Positions 1-7,374 of a stretch of DNA of 64,000 nucleotides are shown in pieces; position 1 is the stretch's first letter; the number at the start of each line of letters is the position of its first letter. The notes under the pieces were generated by a model. That model did no database searches and was not told where the DNA came from. It worked only from the letters and a program-made list of their open reading frames with translations. The stretch is from Blastococcus_B deserti (GTDB lineage Bacteria > Actinomycetota > Actinomycetes > Mycobacteriales > Geodermatophilaceae), in NCBI RefSeq assembly GCF_042682525.1, contig NZ_JBHUHP010000016.1, forward strand, positions 1 to 64,000. Direction: 5' to 3'. A program made the position numbers and the translations under genes.

Positions 1-1
1 T

Positions 2-112
2 CACCCGCACCACTGTGACTCGGCGTCGCCGGACGACCGGAGCATTCTCATCCGCAAGGACAGCGATCAAGATCGCAACCGATTACACCTCTTGCACCAG
101 GCGGTCTCGTAA
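2..112 (+). CDS. C-terminal tail of an unidentified protein (partial)
   Basis: One frame is open from the window edge to a TAA stop at 110-112 and gives 36 residues ending in LHLLHQAVS. It precedes the mobile-element genes on the same strand, so it could be the end of another element gene such as a replication or transfer protein. The fragment is too short to identify, and it could also be a chance open frame. Confidence 0.3.
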   Translation, partial: HPHHCDSASPDDRSILIRKDSDQDRNRLHLLHQAVS

Positions 113-158
113 GTCGTTGTGACAGGTTTACCGGAGGCCCGTTCGCACGCTGGAGGGC

Positions 159-686
159 ATGGGCGACAGCGGATACGCCGACTTCCAAGCGCGGCGACGA
201 GAGCGTGAACGGCAAGGACGAGATCGGGTCGGGCGAGCACGGACCCAGCAGGACCGGACAGTGCCCGTCGAAGGAGCGGCTGACCCTCGCGACCGGCGGA
301 GCGCGGCAACGGCTTGCGCCTGGTGCGGTGGACCCATCACGCCAGGGAGCCGGGGACCAATCCCGAAGTGGTGCTCAGCCACGTGCCGGCACCGAGCCTG
401 GGAACAGACACGTGCGGCGGCCTCCGGACGAGCAGCGGTCCACCTGGTGGAACGACAGGTGGAAGTCCGAGTACCAACCGCGCCCACCCGCCGCGATTGG
501 ACGCGGCTGCTCGCCGAGCTCGCGCATCAGTTGGAGGACGGCCGCGTCTACGACCGCGACCTTCCCGGGCTGGCCGGGGCCCTCGGTCGTGTTCTCGATG
601 CCTACAACCTCCGATCCTACGTCCGCGACAGGAACGTCAGAGGCATGCCGCCAGTCTTGCGGGATCACCCTCCGAACAGCTTGTAG
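159..686 (+). CDS. Hypothetical protein with a CxxC...CxxxC zinc-binding motif (mobile-element cargo)
   Basis: This 175-residue protein has a basic, charged N-terminus (residues 8-34) followed by a probable zinc site: Cys53 and Cys56 (CAWC) and Cys72 and Cys76 (CSATC), ending in CRHRAWEQ. Small proteins of this layout are common beside excisionase and integrase genes in actinobacterial integrative elements; their function is unknown. The C-terminal half is probably helical, with no recognised domain. A GGAGGG at 152-157 lies only 1-2 nt before the ATG, an unusually tight spacing, so the start is uncertain. It ends in TAG, as do the next two element genes. DNA binding or control of element transfer is possible but unproven. 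Confidence 0.6.
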   Translation: MGDSGYADFQARRRERERQGRDRVGRARTQQDRTVPVEGAADPRDRRSAATACAWCGGPITPGSRGPIPKWCSATCRHRAWEQTRAAASGRAAVHLVERQVEVRVPTAPTRRDWTRLLAELAHQLEDGRVYDRDLPGLAGALGRVLDAYNLRSYVRDRNVRGMPPVLRDHPPNSL

Positions 687-884
687 GGCTTCGGGGCACG
701 GGCACGGCGACTATTCCGGCGGCGATCTCGTGCTCCTCAAGTAGGCCGGCCCCATCGCAGCGCCCCAGCGACTCGGTCGCTCGGGGAGCACTGGAGAAGT
801 ACTGGAGCCTGCTACTGGAGACGAACTGCAGGCCAGGGCGGCAGCGTCGGGCCTGGCGCTGCCGACGTCCAGAAGGGCCTGACC

Positions 885-1118
885 GTGAGCGATGACCGCA
901 CCCATGCCGCCCCGACGGTCCTGCTGACCCTCGACGAGGCGGCCGCGTTTCTCCGTACCTCTGTCGCGACTTTGCGGTACTGGCGTCACCTCGGCGTGGG
1001 ACCGGCAGGCTTCCGTCTCGGCCGGCGCGTGCTCTACCGGCAGGACGACCTGGAGCAGTGGGTGACCGACCGACACGACGCCGCCGCGGCACGCCACGAC
1101 GGAGCCGAGCCCGCATAG
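885..1118 (+). CDS. Excisionase-like helix-turn-helix protein (MerR/HTH_17 type)
   Basis: This 77-residue protein is almost entirely one winged helix-turn-helix (residues 13-60). The pattern LTLDEAAAFLRTSVATLRYW, then GFRLGRRVLYRQDDLEQWV, is the signature of the AlpA/Xis-like HTH_17 family. Such proteins bend attachment-site DNA and steer the adjacent integrase towards excision, or regulate the element. The start is GTG at 885, with AGAAGGG at 871-877 as ribosome site. It lies 125 bp before the integrase on the same strand, the usual xis-int order. Assignment to the family is firm; the role in excision is inferred from position. Confidence 0.8.
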   Translation: MSDDRTHAAPTVLLTLDEAAAFLRTSVATLRYWRHLGVGPAGFRLGRRVLYRQDDLEQWVTDRHDAAAARHDGAEPA

Positions 1119-1243
1119 GCATCCAGTTCGTAACGGCCGGCGCCGTCCACAGGCCTCGGCCTGTCCCCAGTTTCATAGCGCGGGCCAGCTCCGGCTCCTG
1201 CCTGGGCCGACGCTTAGGCATCCGGCCACCCGGGGAGGAATCC

Positions 1244-2389
1244 ATGCCGAGGCCACCACTCGCCGTGGGGACCTTCGGCGCGATCAACATCCTGGTTGTC
1301 GGCAAGGGCCGCGTGCGGGCACAGGCCAGCTTCCGCGACTTCGACGGCCGCCGGCGCTCGGTGAGCCGCTACGGTCGGACCAAGGCCGAGGCGGAGCGCC
1401 GGCTGCGGACGGCCCTGCGCGACCGGGGTAACGGCGTCGACGAGGGCGCCAGCGCCGACAGCCGGCTCGCGACCGTGGCCGCCGCCTGGCTCGCCGAGGT
1501 CGACGACAGCGACCTCGCCGTGGGCACCAAGCGGCTGTACCGGTTCGCCGTACAGAGCTACGTCATCCCGGGCGTCGGACAACTCCGGCTGCGCGAGATC
1601 ACCGTGCCCGCCGTCGACCGTCTGCTGACCGCCGTACGCAAGAGCCACGGCGCCGGCGCTTCCAAGGCCGCCCGCTCGGTGCTGTCCGGGATCCTCACCG
1701 AGGCCGTCCGTCGTGGAGCCATCCCGACCAACCCGGTGCGCGAGGTGGCGTCTCGGCGGGCGCACCGGCGCCCCGCGCAGGGACCGCGCGCGCTGACGGT
1801 CGAGGAGGCGCGCCAGCTGTGCGAGCGGCTCGCCGCGGATGCCGAGGCGGTCGAGCTGGATCTGCCGGACCTGGTCGAGTTCATGCTGGGCACCGGCGTG
1901 CGCATCGGCGAGGCGTGCGCGGTCCGCTGGTCGGCCGTGAACCTGGACGCGGCGACTGTGCGCATCGACGCCACGCTGATCCGAGCACCAGGTCGCGGCC
2001 TCGAGATCCAGGAGTTCCCCAAGACAACGGCCGGTCGGCGGACGATCGCCCTACCGGCCTTCGTCGTCGACCTGCTCGAGCGCCGGCGGGCCCAGACGCC
2101 CACGCCGCAGGGCACGCTAGTGGTGTTCCCGAGCCCGACCGGCCGACTGCGGGATCCGCACAACACGAGCAGCCACCTGCGCCAGGCCCTCGATCGCGCC
2201 GGCTTCGACTGGGTGAGCTCGCACGTTTTTCGCAGAACCGTGGCGACCCGCCTGGACGAGGCGGGCCTGTCAGCCCGCCAGATCGCCGACCATCTGGGGC
2301 ACAACCGGCCGAGCCTGACCCAGGACGTCTACATGGGTCGCGGCCTCGCGAGCCCGGAGGCGGCGACGGCGCTCCAGCAGTCTCGCTAG
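1244..2389 (+). CDS. int: Tyrosine site-specific integrase
   Basis: A 381-residue tyrosine recombinase that cuts and rejoins att sites to integrate or excise the element. It has an N-terminal arm-binding/AP2-like region (roughly 1-70, with the GRRRSVSRYGRTKAEAE pattern), a core SAM-like DNA-binding domain (about 75-180) and a catalytic domain. Catalytic residues visible are Arg220 (GTGVRIGEA), Lys260 (FPKTTAGRR), His327-x-x-Arg330 (HVFRRT), His353 (LGHNRP) and nucleophile Tyr363 (DVYMG). All six are present, so the enzyme should be active. ATG at 1244 is chosen over longer frames because GGGGAGGA at 1232-1239 is well placed. The gene points at tRNA-Asn 120 bp away, its likely integration target. 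Confidence 0.93.
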   Translation: MPRPPLAVGTFGAINILVVGKGRVRAQASFRDFDGRRRSVSRYGRTKAEAERRLRTALRDRGNGVDEGASADSRLATVAAAWLAEVDDSDLAVGTKRLYRFAVQSYVIPGVGQLRLREITVPAVDRLLTAVRKSHGAGASKAARSVLSGILTEAVRRGAIPTNPVREVASRRAHRRPAQGPRALTVEEARQLCERLAADAEAVELDLPDLVEFMLGTGVRIGEACAVRWSAVNLDAATVRIDATLIRAPGRGLEIQEFPKTTAGRRTIALPAFVVDLLERRRAQTPTPQGTLVVFPSPTGRLRDPHNTSSHLRQALDRAGFDWVSSHVFRRTVATRLDEAGLSARQIADHLGHNRPSLTQDVYMGRGLASPEAATALQQSR

Positions 2390-2430
2390 GCGCCGACCAG
2401 AACGGTCTGTAGGCCTGGGAGCGGGATCGA

Positions 2431-2463
2431 CTGCGACGAATGTTCGTCATTTGTTCGTCGCAG
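2431..2463. repeat. Inverted repeat between integrase and tRNA-Asn
   Basis: CTGCGACGAA at 2431-2440 is repeated inverted as TTCGTCGCAG at 2454-2463, with a 13-nt spacer that holds a third copy of the core TTCGTC. It may terminate the integrase transcript, or form recombinase arm or core binding sites beside attR/attL. The sequence alone does not distinguish these. Confidence 0.5.
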
Positions 2464-2507
2464 CGACTCGCGCGACTAGCCCTTCAAGCCGCTGACCTGG
2501 GGTTTTG

Positions 2508-2580
2508 CTCCCCCGATTGGACTCGAACCAATAACCCTGCGATTAACAGTCGCATGCTCTGCCAATTGAGCTACGGGGGA
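2508..2580 (-). tRNA. tRNA-Asn (anticodon GTT)
   Basis: The minus strand folds as a cloverleaf: acceptor TCCCCCG/CGGGGGA (7 bp), D stem GCTC/GAGC, anticodon stem TGCGA/TCGCA around loop CTGTTAA (anticodon GTT), variable GGGTT, and T arm ATTGG-TTCGAGT-CCAAT. The discriminator base is G, as expected for Asn, and no CCA is encoded (GCA follows). The 3' end faces the integrase gene, so it is the probable attachment site of the element to the left. Confidence 0.97.
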
Positions 2581-2718
2581 CGAGCGGGTGCGACCCGCTG
2601 GCCCGACGAGGGTACCCCACGCCGCGGAAGCTCCCGCGCAGGGCCCGCCCGCGTCTCGCGTTGCACACGACACAGGTAGCGTGATCGCGGCCCCCGCTCG
2701 ACCGACCCGGAGGTTCCC

Positions 2719-2928
2719 GTGGCCAAGCTCTCCTTCCTCGCCGGTTTCGGCGCCGGCTACGTCCTCGGCTCCAAGGCCGGCCGCGAGCGGTACGAGCAGA
2801 TCCGCCGCGGCTGGGAGCACGCCAAGGACGACCCGCGCCTGCAGAGCCTCGCCGGCGTCGCGCAGGCCAAGGCCGACGACGCCCTGTCCTCGCTGCGGGC
2901 CCGCATGGGCAGCGAGACGCCCCGCTGA
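2719..2928 (+). CDS. Small YtxH-like protein
   Basis: A 69-residue protein starting at GTG 2719 with GGAGG at 2709-2713. Residues 4-22 (LSFLAGFGAGYVLGSKAGR) form a glycine-rich hydrophobic segment typical of YtxH-like membrane-associated proteins, followed by a charged helix (ERYEQIRRGWEHAKDD). Similar small proteins are widespread in Actinobacteria and have no defined function. It stands alone on the plus strand, convergent with the next gene. Identification rests on pattern only. Confidence 0.65.
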   Translation: MAKLSFLAGFGAGYVLGSKAGRERYEQIRRGWEHAKDDPRLQSLAGVAQAKADDALSSLRARMGSETPR

Positions 2929-2935
2929 GTCCGGC

Positions 2936-3505
2936 TCAGTCCGGCTGGTCGGCCGCGACGAGATCCGCCAGCTTCTTCCGCGCGGCCTCGCGGGCCACCG
3001 GATCGTTGCGCCGCTCGTCGTCGTCGAAGACCACGGTCCACTCGCGCACCGCCTGACCGGGGACCCGGCGGGCGACCAGCAGCACCCCTCCCCCACCCGG
3101 GAGCGGCGACCGCTGGCTGGCCACCACGGTCTGGTCCACGCGACGGCGCACGACCCCGGGCAGGTCACCGGCGTCGGTGAGCACGAAGCGCTGCTCCGGC
3201 CGCCGTGCCTGGACGCCGGGCTCCACCTCGACCAGCGCCGTCACGCGGAACGAGCCCCCGCCGCCGGCCGACGCGGTCCAGTGGGCGTGCGCGACCTCGT
3301 GCCAGGGCAGCACCGCGGTGTCGGCGGCCGGCGGAACCGTCGACGGCACGACCCGGAGCCCCCGGGACGTGGCGACGAGCCAGCCGCCCTCCCCCGCGAG
3401 CGTGCCCCAGGCCAGCACCCGCTCGTCGGGATCGGCCGCGACCTGCGCCCGCACGGGCTCCGGCGCACGCGCGAAGCGGTGCCGCACCCGGTCCAGCAAG
3501 CTCAT
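2936..3505 (-). CDS. Conserved hypothetical protein near dnaG
   Basis: A 189-residue soluble protein starting MSLLDRVRHRFARAPEPVRA. It contains a pattern (DERVLAWGTL, WLVATSRGLRVVP, LPWHEVAHAHW) resembling the PH-like beta-sandwich fold of small actinobacterial proteins, which use short strands ending in a conserved Trp. There are no membrane segments or catalytic motifs. It lies downstream of dnaG on the same strand, 73 bp after the dnaG stop, so it may be co-transcribed. Its function is unknown. Confidence 0.7.
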   Translation of the reverse strand: MSLLDRVRHRFARAPEPVRAQVAADPDERVLAWGTLAGEGGWLVATSRGLRVVPSTVPPAADTAVLPWHEVAHAHWTASAGGGGSFRVTALVEVEPGVQARRPEQRFVLTDAGDLPGVVRRRVDQTVVASQRSPLPGGGGVLLVARRVPGQAVREWTVVFDDDERRNDPVAREAARKKLADLVAADQPD

Positions 3506-3578
3506 GGCTTCTCCTCGCTGGCGCTCGTCGCCGCCGTTCGCCCGGCTGCTGTGTGCCTGCGTGAGCTCGCGAGCTCGC

Positions 3579-5462
3579 TCACGGGGTCAGCCCGCCCATC
3601 GCGCGTTCCCGCAGTGACCGGGCTTGCGCCTCGAGGGCCACCAGGCGGCCGAACACCTTCGTGTACTCGTCGGGCTCCTCGACCGGGTTCATCCGCTGCA
3701 GCTTGCTCTTGAGGTTGGCCACCTGGCGCACCGTCGCCATCTCCTGCAGGCGGGCCAGCACCGCGTTGACGTAGTGGGCGTCGGCCTCACCGACCGAGCG
3801 CATCGGCTCGACGGCCAGCGCCGTGAGCTGGGCCCGCGCCGACTCCCGCGAGCAGTGGACGGCCACCTCGTCCAGCCAGGCGGGGCCGGTCACCTGCGCC
3901 GCGGCCGCTCCCCCCGCGGCGGCCACCGCGGCGGCCACCGCCGAGTAGTCGGGGTCGGTGTAGGCGTCGAACGGGATCGCGTCGAAGGAGGGGCCGGCGA
4001 TCTCGGGCACCTGCAGCGCCGCCTTCACCGCCTCCCGCTCCACCTCGATCGCGGCGTCGTCGGGGGTGCGCTGCGGCCCCCGCGGCCGGGGGCGGGGCCG
4101 GTCCCCACCCTCGCCGGTCAGCCGGCGCAGACGCTCCATGACGTCGGACTCGTCCGGCAGCCCGAGCAGCCCGGCCAGGCGGCGGGCGTAGGCCGGGCGC
4201 AGCGCGTGGTCCTTGATCTGGGCCAGCAGCGGCGCGGTCTTCTCCAGCGCGGCGACGCGACCCTCGACGGTGTCCAGGTCGTAACCGGCCAGCGTGGTGC
4301 GCAGGACGAACTCGATCAGGGGCGTCCGCCGGGCCACCAGGTCGCGGACGGCGGCGTCGCCCTGCTCCTGCCGCAGCTCGCACGGGTCACGCCCGTCGGG
4401 CTCCACGGCGACGAACGTCTGCGCGACGAACCGCTGGTCCTCGGCGAAGGTCTTCATCGCCGCGGCCTGCCCCGCCGCGTCGCCGTCGAAGGTGTAGACG
4501 ACCTCGCCGCGGAACTCGTCCTGGTCCATGAGCAGCCGGCGCAGCACGCTGATGTGTTCGCCGCCGAACGCGGTGCCGCAGGAGGCGACCGCGGTGGTCA
4601 CGCCGGCCAGGTGGCAGGCCATCACGTCGGTGTAGCCCTCGACGACGACGGCCTGGTGCCGGCGGGCGATGTCGCGCTTGGCCCGCTCGATCCCGTAGAG
4701 CACGGTGCTCTTCTTGTAGAGCGGGGTCTCCGGGGTGTTGAGGTACTTCGGCCCCGGGTCGTCGTCCATGAGCTTGCGCGCGCCGAAACCGATCACGTCG
4801 CCGGTGATGTCGCGGATCGGCCAGGTCAGCCGCCGGTGGAACCGGTCGATGAGCGTGCCCCGGGACGATTCCTTGGCCAGCCCCGCCGTCACCAGCTCCG
4901 CCTGGGTGAAGCCCTTGCCGCGCAGGTGCCGGGTGAGGGTGTCCCAGCCACCGGGGGCGAAGCCGCAGCCGAAGTCGAGCGCCACCTGGCGGTCGAAGCC
5001 ACGCTCGGCGAGGAACTGGCGCGCGGGGGCGGCGTCCGGCGTCCCGAGCTGCTCGGCGAAGAACGCCGCGGCGGCGGTGTTGGCGGCGACCAACCGGGCG
5101 CGCTGGCCGACGTTGGCCCGGTCGGGGGCACCGGTGGGCCGGCCACCGTCGTCCTCGTAGTGCAGCTCGACGTTGGCCCGCCCGGCCAGCAGCTCGACGG
5201 CCTCGGAGAAGGAGAGGTGGTCGATCTGCTGGACGAAGGAGATGACGTCGCCGCCCATCCCGCACCCGAAGCAGTGCCACAGCCCTCTCGAGGGGGTCAC
5301 CTGGAAGGACGGAGACTTCTCGTCGTGGAAGGGGCACAGGCCCTTGAGGCTGCCGCCGCCGGCGCGCTTGAGCTGCAGGTGCTCGCCGACGATCTCGTCG
5401 ATCCTCGAGCGCTCGCGCACCAGCGCGATGTCGGCGGCCCGGATGCGTCCCCGCCCGGCCAT
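3579..5462 (-). CDS. dnaG: DNA primase
   Basis: A 627-residue primase that makes RNA primers at the replication fork with DnaB helicase. The N-terminal CHC2 zinc finger is intact (Cys43, His46, Cys64, Cys67). The catalytic core follows, with the TOPRIM signature EGYTDV at 275-280 and FDGDAAG at 325-331. A C-terminal helicase-interaction region runs from about residue 450. An Ala/Arg/Pro-rich linker near 430 (RPRPRPRG) is typical for high-GC actinobacteria. ATG at 5462 is chosen because the zinc finger then sits at the usual distance, GGGGGAG lies upstream, and the codon overlaps the previous gene's TGA by one base (TGATG). The dgt gene that commonly precedes dnaG is absent here. Confidence 0.97.
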   Translation of the reverse strand: MAGRGRIRAADIALVRERSRIDEIVGEHLQLKRAGGGSLKGLCPFHDEKSPSFQVTPSRGLWHCFGCGMGGDVISFVQQIDHLSFSEAVELLAGRANVELHYEDDGGRPTGAPDRANVGQRARLVAANTAAAAFFAEQLGTPDAAPARQFLAERGFDRQVALDFGCGFAPGGWDTLTRHLRGKGFTQAELVTAGLAKESSRGTLIDRFHRRLTWPIRDITGDVIGFGARKLMDDDPGPKYLNTPETPLYKKSTVLYGIERAKRDIARRHQAVVVEGYTDVMACHLAGVTTAVASCGTAFGGEHISVLRRLLMDQDEFRGEVVYTFDGDAAGQAAAMKTFAEDQRFVAQTFVAVEPDGRDPCELRQEQGDAAVRDLVARRTPLIEFVLRTTLAGYDLDTVEGRVAALEKTAPLLAQIKDHALRPAYARRLAGLLGLPDESDVMERLRRLTGEGGDRPRPRPRGPQRTPDDAAIEVEREAVKAALQVPEIAGPSFDAIPFDAYTDPDYSAVAAAVAAAGGAAAAQVTGPAWLDEVAVHCSRESARAQLTALAVEPMRSVGEADAHYVNAVLARLQEMATVRQVANLKSKLQRMNPVEEPDEYTKVFGRLVALEAQARSLRERAMGGLTP

Positions 5463-5971
5463 CAGCTGCTCCCCCCGATGACGGCGGCACCCGTCGCGGC
5501 GGTGATCGCGGCGGTGTTCCGGCGGCTGAGGACGAGTTCCATCCACAGCAGGAAGACCTGGTGGTGCACCGGCAGGTCCGGCTCGGCGGTCAGCGTGGGG
5601 CGGGGCGACCACCCCCCGGTGGTGCCGCTCTCGGCCACCGGCTTCCCGTCGACCAGGAAACGGTGGGTGCCTTTCCAGCGCGAGGCGCTGCGCACCTCCA
5701 CCGGCGTTCCCTCCAGCTCCACCCGCCAGGTGCCCTTCCACAGCGACGTCTGCCGCGCGCGCATCCGCACGACGTCCTCGGAATCACTCGCCCACCGGGC
5801 CGTGAGGTCGCCCCGGTGCTTGGCCAGCACCCACGTCTGCGTGCCGATGGTCGCCGTCCCCGCTTCCCTCCAGTTCGATGCCCGCAGCAGGGCGACGACC
5901 GCGCCGTCGCGCAGCACGGGGATGACGCCCGTGCCGGTGCCGGCGGAGCCGGGCTTGGCCAGTTCGAGCAC
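5462..5971 (-). CDS. Conserved hypothetical protein coupled to dnaG
   Basis: A 169-residue protein starting at GTG 5971 with a strong GAGGAGG upstream. It is rich in beta-strand patterns with repeated Trp residues (ASNWREAGTATIG, TWVLAKHRGDLTARW, SLWKGTWRVELEG, SRWKGTHRFLVDG). That layout recalls LURP-one/Tubby-like beta-barrel proteins, but I cannot confirm it. The C-terminus (VFLLWMELVLSRRNTAAITAATGAAVIGG) could associate with membrane. Its stop overlaps the dnaG ATG (TGATG) and the DUF218 gene ends 10 bp upstream, so the three form one operon. Function unknown. Confidence 0.7.
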   Translation of the reverse strand: MLELAKPGSAGTGTGVIPVLRDGAVVALLRASNWREAGTATIGTQTWVLAKHRGDLTARWASDSEDVVRMRARQTSLWKGTWRVELEGTPVEVRSASRWKGTHRFLVDGKPVAESGTTGGWSPRPTLTAEPDLPVHHQVFLLWMELVLSRRNTAAITAATGAAVIGGSS

Positions 5972-5981
5972 GGTCTCCTCC

Positions 5982-6611
5982 TCAGCCGATCCCGGGTGCG
6001 CCGGCGACGCTCTCACCCGTCGCGCGGTAGAGCAGGTAGGCAGCAGTCTCCCGGAGGATGTAGCGGAACTGCGTGCCGCGGGTCTGCACGGCCGGGCCCT
6101 GGCGGGTCGGCGAGCTCTCCGCCTCCAGCCCGGCGTCCTCCGCCATCCGCTCGGCGCGCATGGCATGCCACGGGTCGGTCACCAGGACGGCGCGGGTCCA
6201 GCCGCGTTCGCCGAAGGCGGTCGAGACCACGCGCATGCTCTGCAGGGTGTCGACGCCCTCGGGCACGGCCAGCAGGGCGCCGTCGGGAACACCGGAGGCG
6301 GCCAGGTACTCCCGGCCCGCCTCGGCCTCGGTGAACTCGTCACCGGCGGCCCGGCCGCCCACGGTGACGATCACCGGGGCCACGCCGTCCTCGAACAGGG
6401 TGATGGCGTGCTCGAGCCGGGCCTCGAAGATCGACGACGGGACGCCGTTGTACTGCGCGGACCCCAGCACCACGATCGCGTCGGAGGCCGGCCGCGCATC
6501 CTGTCGGGCGTTCCACCAGATCGCCAGCGCGGTGGAGGCGATCAGGAGGAGGAACGCCAGTACGGCAGCACCGGCCACCCGGTTCAGCAGGTTCCCGATG
6601 CGCACCCCCAC
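5982..6611 (-). CDS. YdcF/SanA-like DUF218 membrane protein
   Basis: A 209-residue protein with one N-terminal membrane segment (about 13-33) and then a DUF218 domain: DAIVVLGSAQYNGVPS near 44, VTVGGRAAGDEFTEA, AVLVTDPWHAMRAERMAE, and an Arg-Glu-rich end (FRYILRETAAYLLY). Family members (SanA, ElyC, YdcF) take part in envelope integrity or peptidoglycan-lipid handling; no reaction is firmly assigned. The domain probably faces outward. It is first in the short operon ending in dnaG. Confidence 0.85.
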   Translation of the reverse strand: MGVRIGNLLNRVAGAAVLAFLLLIASTALAIWWNARQDARPASDAIVVLGSAQYNGVPSSIFEARLEHAITLFEDGVAPVIVTVGGRAAGDEFTEAEAGREYLAASGVPDGALLAVPEGVDTLQSMRVVSTAFGERGWTRAVLVTDPWHAMRAERMAEDAGLEAESSPTRQGPAVQTRGTQFRYILRETAAYLLYRATGESVAGAPGIG

Positions 6612-6702
6612 CCGTCATGGGTACCACGACGGACCGACGGTCCGGGACGTGCGGGAGGAGTGTGACCCGCCACCGGCGGCCGGTCCCGGCGTCCGCGAAG
6701 GA

Positions 6703-7374
6703 CTAGCGGCCGCCGACCCGGACCAGCCCAGTCTCGTAGGCGAGGATCACCGCCTGCACCCGGTCGCGGAGGCCGAGCTTGGCCAGGACGTGCGTCACGT
6801 GCGTCTTCACGGTGGTCTCGGCGAGGTACAGGTCGCGGCCGATCTCCGCGTTGGACAGGCCCCGGGCCAGCGCGCGCAGGACGTCCAGCTCCCGCTCGGT
6901 CAGCCCGCTCAAGGCCGGCGGGACGGCGTCGGCCGGCAGGGCGGGCTGGCGGACATAGGTCTCCACCAGCCGTCGGGTGACGCTGGGAGCCAGCAGCATC
7001 TCCCCCGCCGCGCACGCCCGGACGGCCGAGACCAGGGAGGCCGCCGGGGTGGTCTTCAGCAGGAAGCCCGAGGCGCCGGCGCGCAGCGCGTCCACCACGT
7101 ACTCGTCCAGGTCGAACGTGGTGAGCACCAGGACCCGCGTCCGCGGACAACGCTCGAGGATCTGCCGGGTGGCGGTCAGCCCGTCGCCACCCGGCATCTC
7201 GACGTCCATGAGCACGACGTCCGGCGACAGGGCGGCCGCCGCCGCTACGGCCGACGGCCCGCTGGATGCCTCCCCCACCACCTGGATGCCGGGGTCGGCG
7301 TCGAGGATCGCGGTGACCCCGTCGCGCAGCAGGTCGTGGTCGTCGGCGATCACCACCCGCACCGGGGGGCTCAC
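6703..7374 (-). CDS. NarL/LuxR-family response regulator
   Basis: A 223-residue response regulator. The receiver domain (4-120) has acidic Asp11/Asp12, phospho-acceptor Asp57 (VLMDVEMPGG), Thr at LVLTTFD and Lys at FLLKTT. The C-terminal LuxR helix-turn-helix (about 152-215: LTERELDVLRALARGLSNAE, then TVKTHVTHVLAKLGLRDR) binds DNA after phosphorylation. Its start overlaps the kinase stop by 4 nt (GTGA), so the pair is translationally coupled. The likely target is the divergent membrane-protein gene at 9150. It ends in TAG. Confidence 0.95.
   Translation of the reverse strand: MSPPVRVVIADDHDLLRDGVTAILDADPGIQVVGEASSGPSAVAAAAALSPDVVLMDVEMPGGDGLTATRQILERCPRTRVLVLTTFDLDEYVVDALRAGASGFLLKTTPAASLVSAVRACAAGEMLLAPSVTRRLVETYVRQPALPADAVPPALSGLTERELDVLRALARGLSNAEIGRDLYLAETTVKTHVTHVLAKLGLRDRVQAVILAYETGLVRVGGR

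Noticed and set aside
2440..2679. Plus-strand open frame across the tRNA-Asn gene
   Set aside because: It overlaps a complete tRNA and has no ribosome site or recognisable protein.
3624..6665. A 1013-codon open frame antisense to dnaG
   Set aside because: It is a GC-skew shadow: Arg/Gly/Val-rich with no domain, and it covers the well-supported dnaG operon on the other strand.
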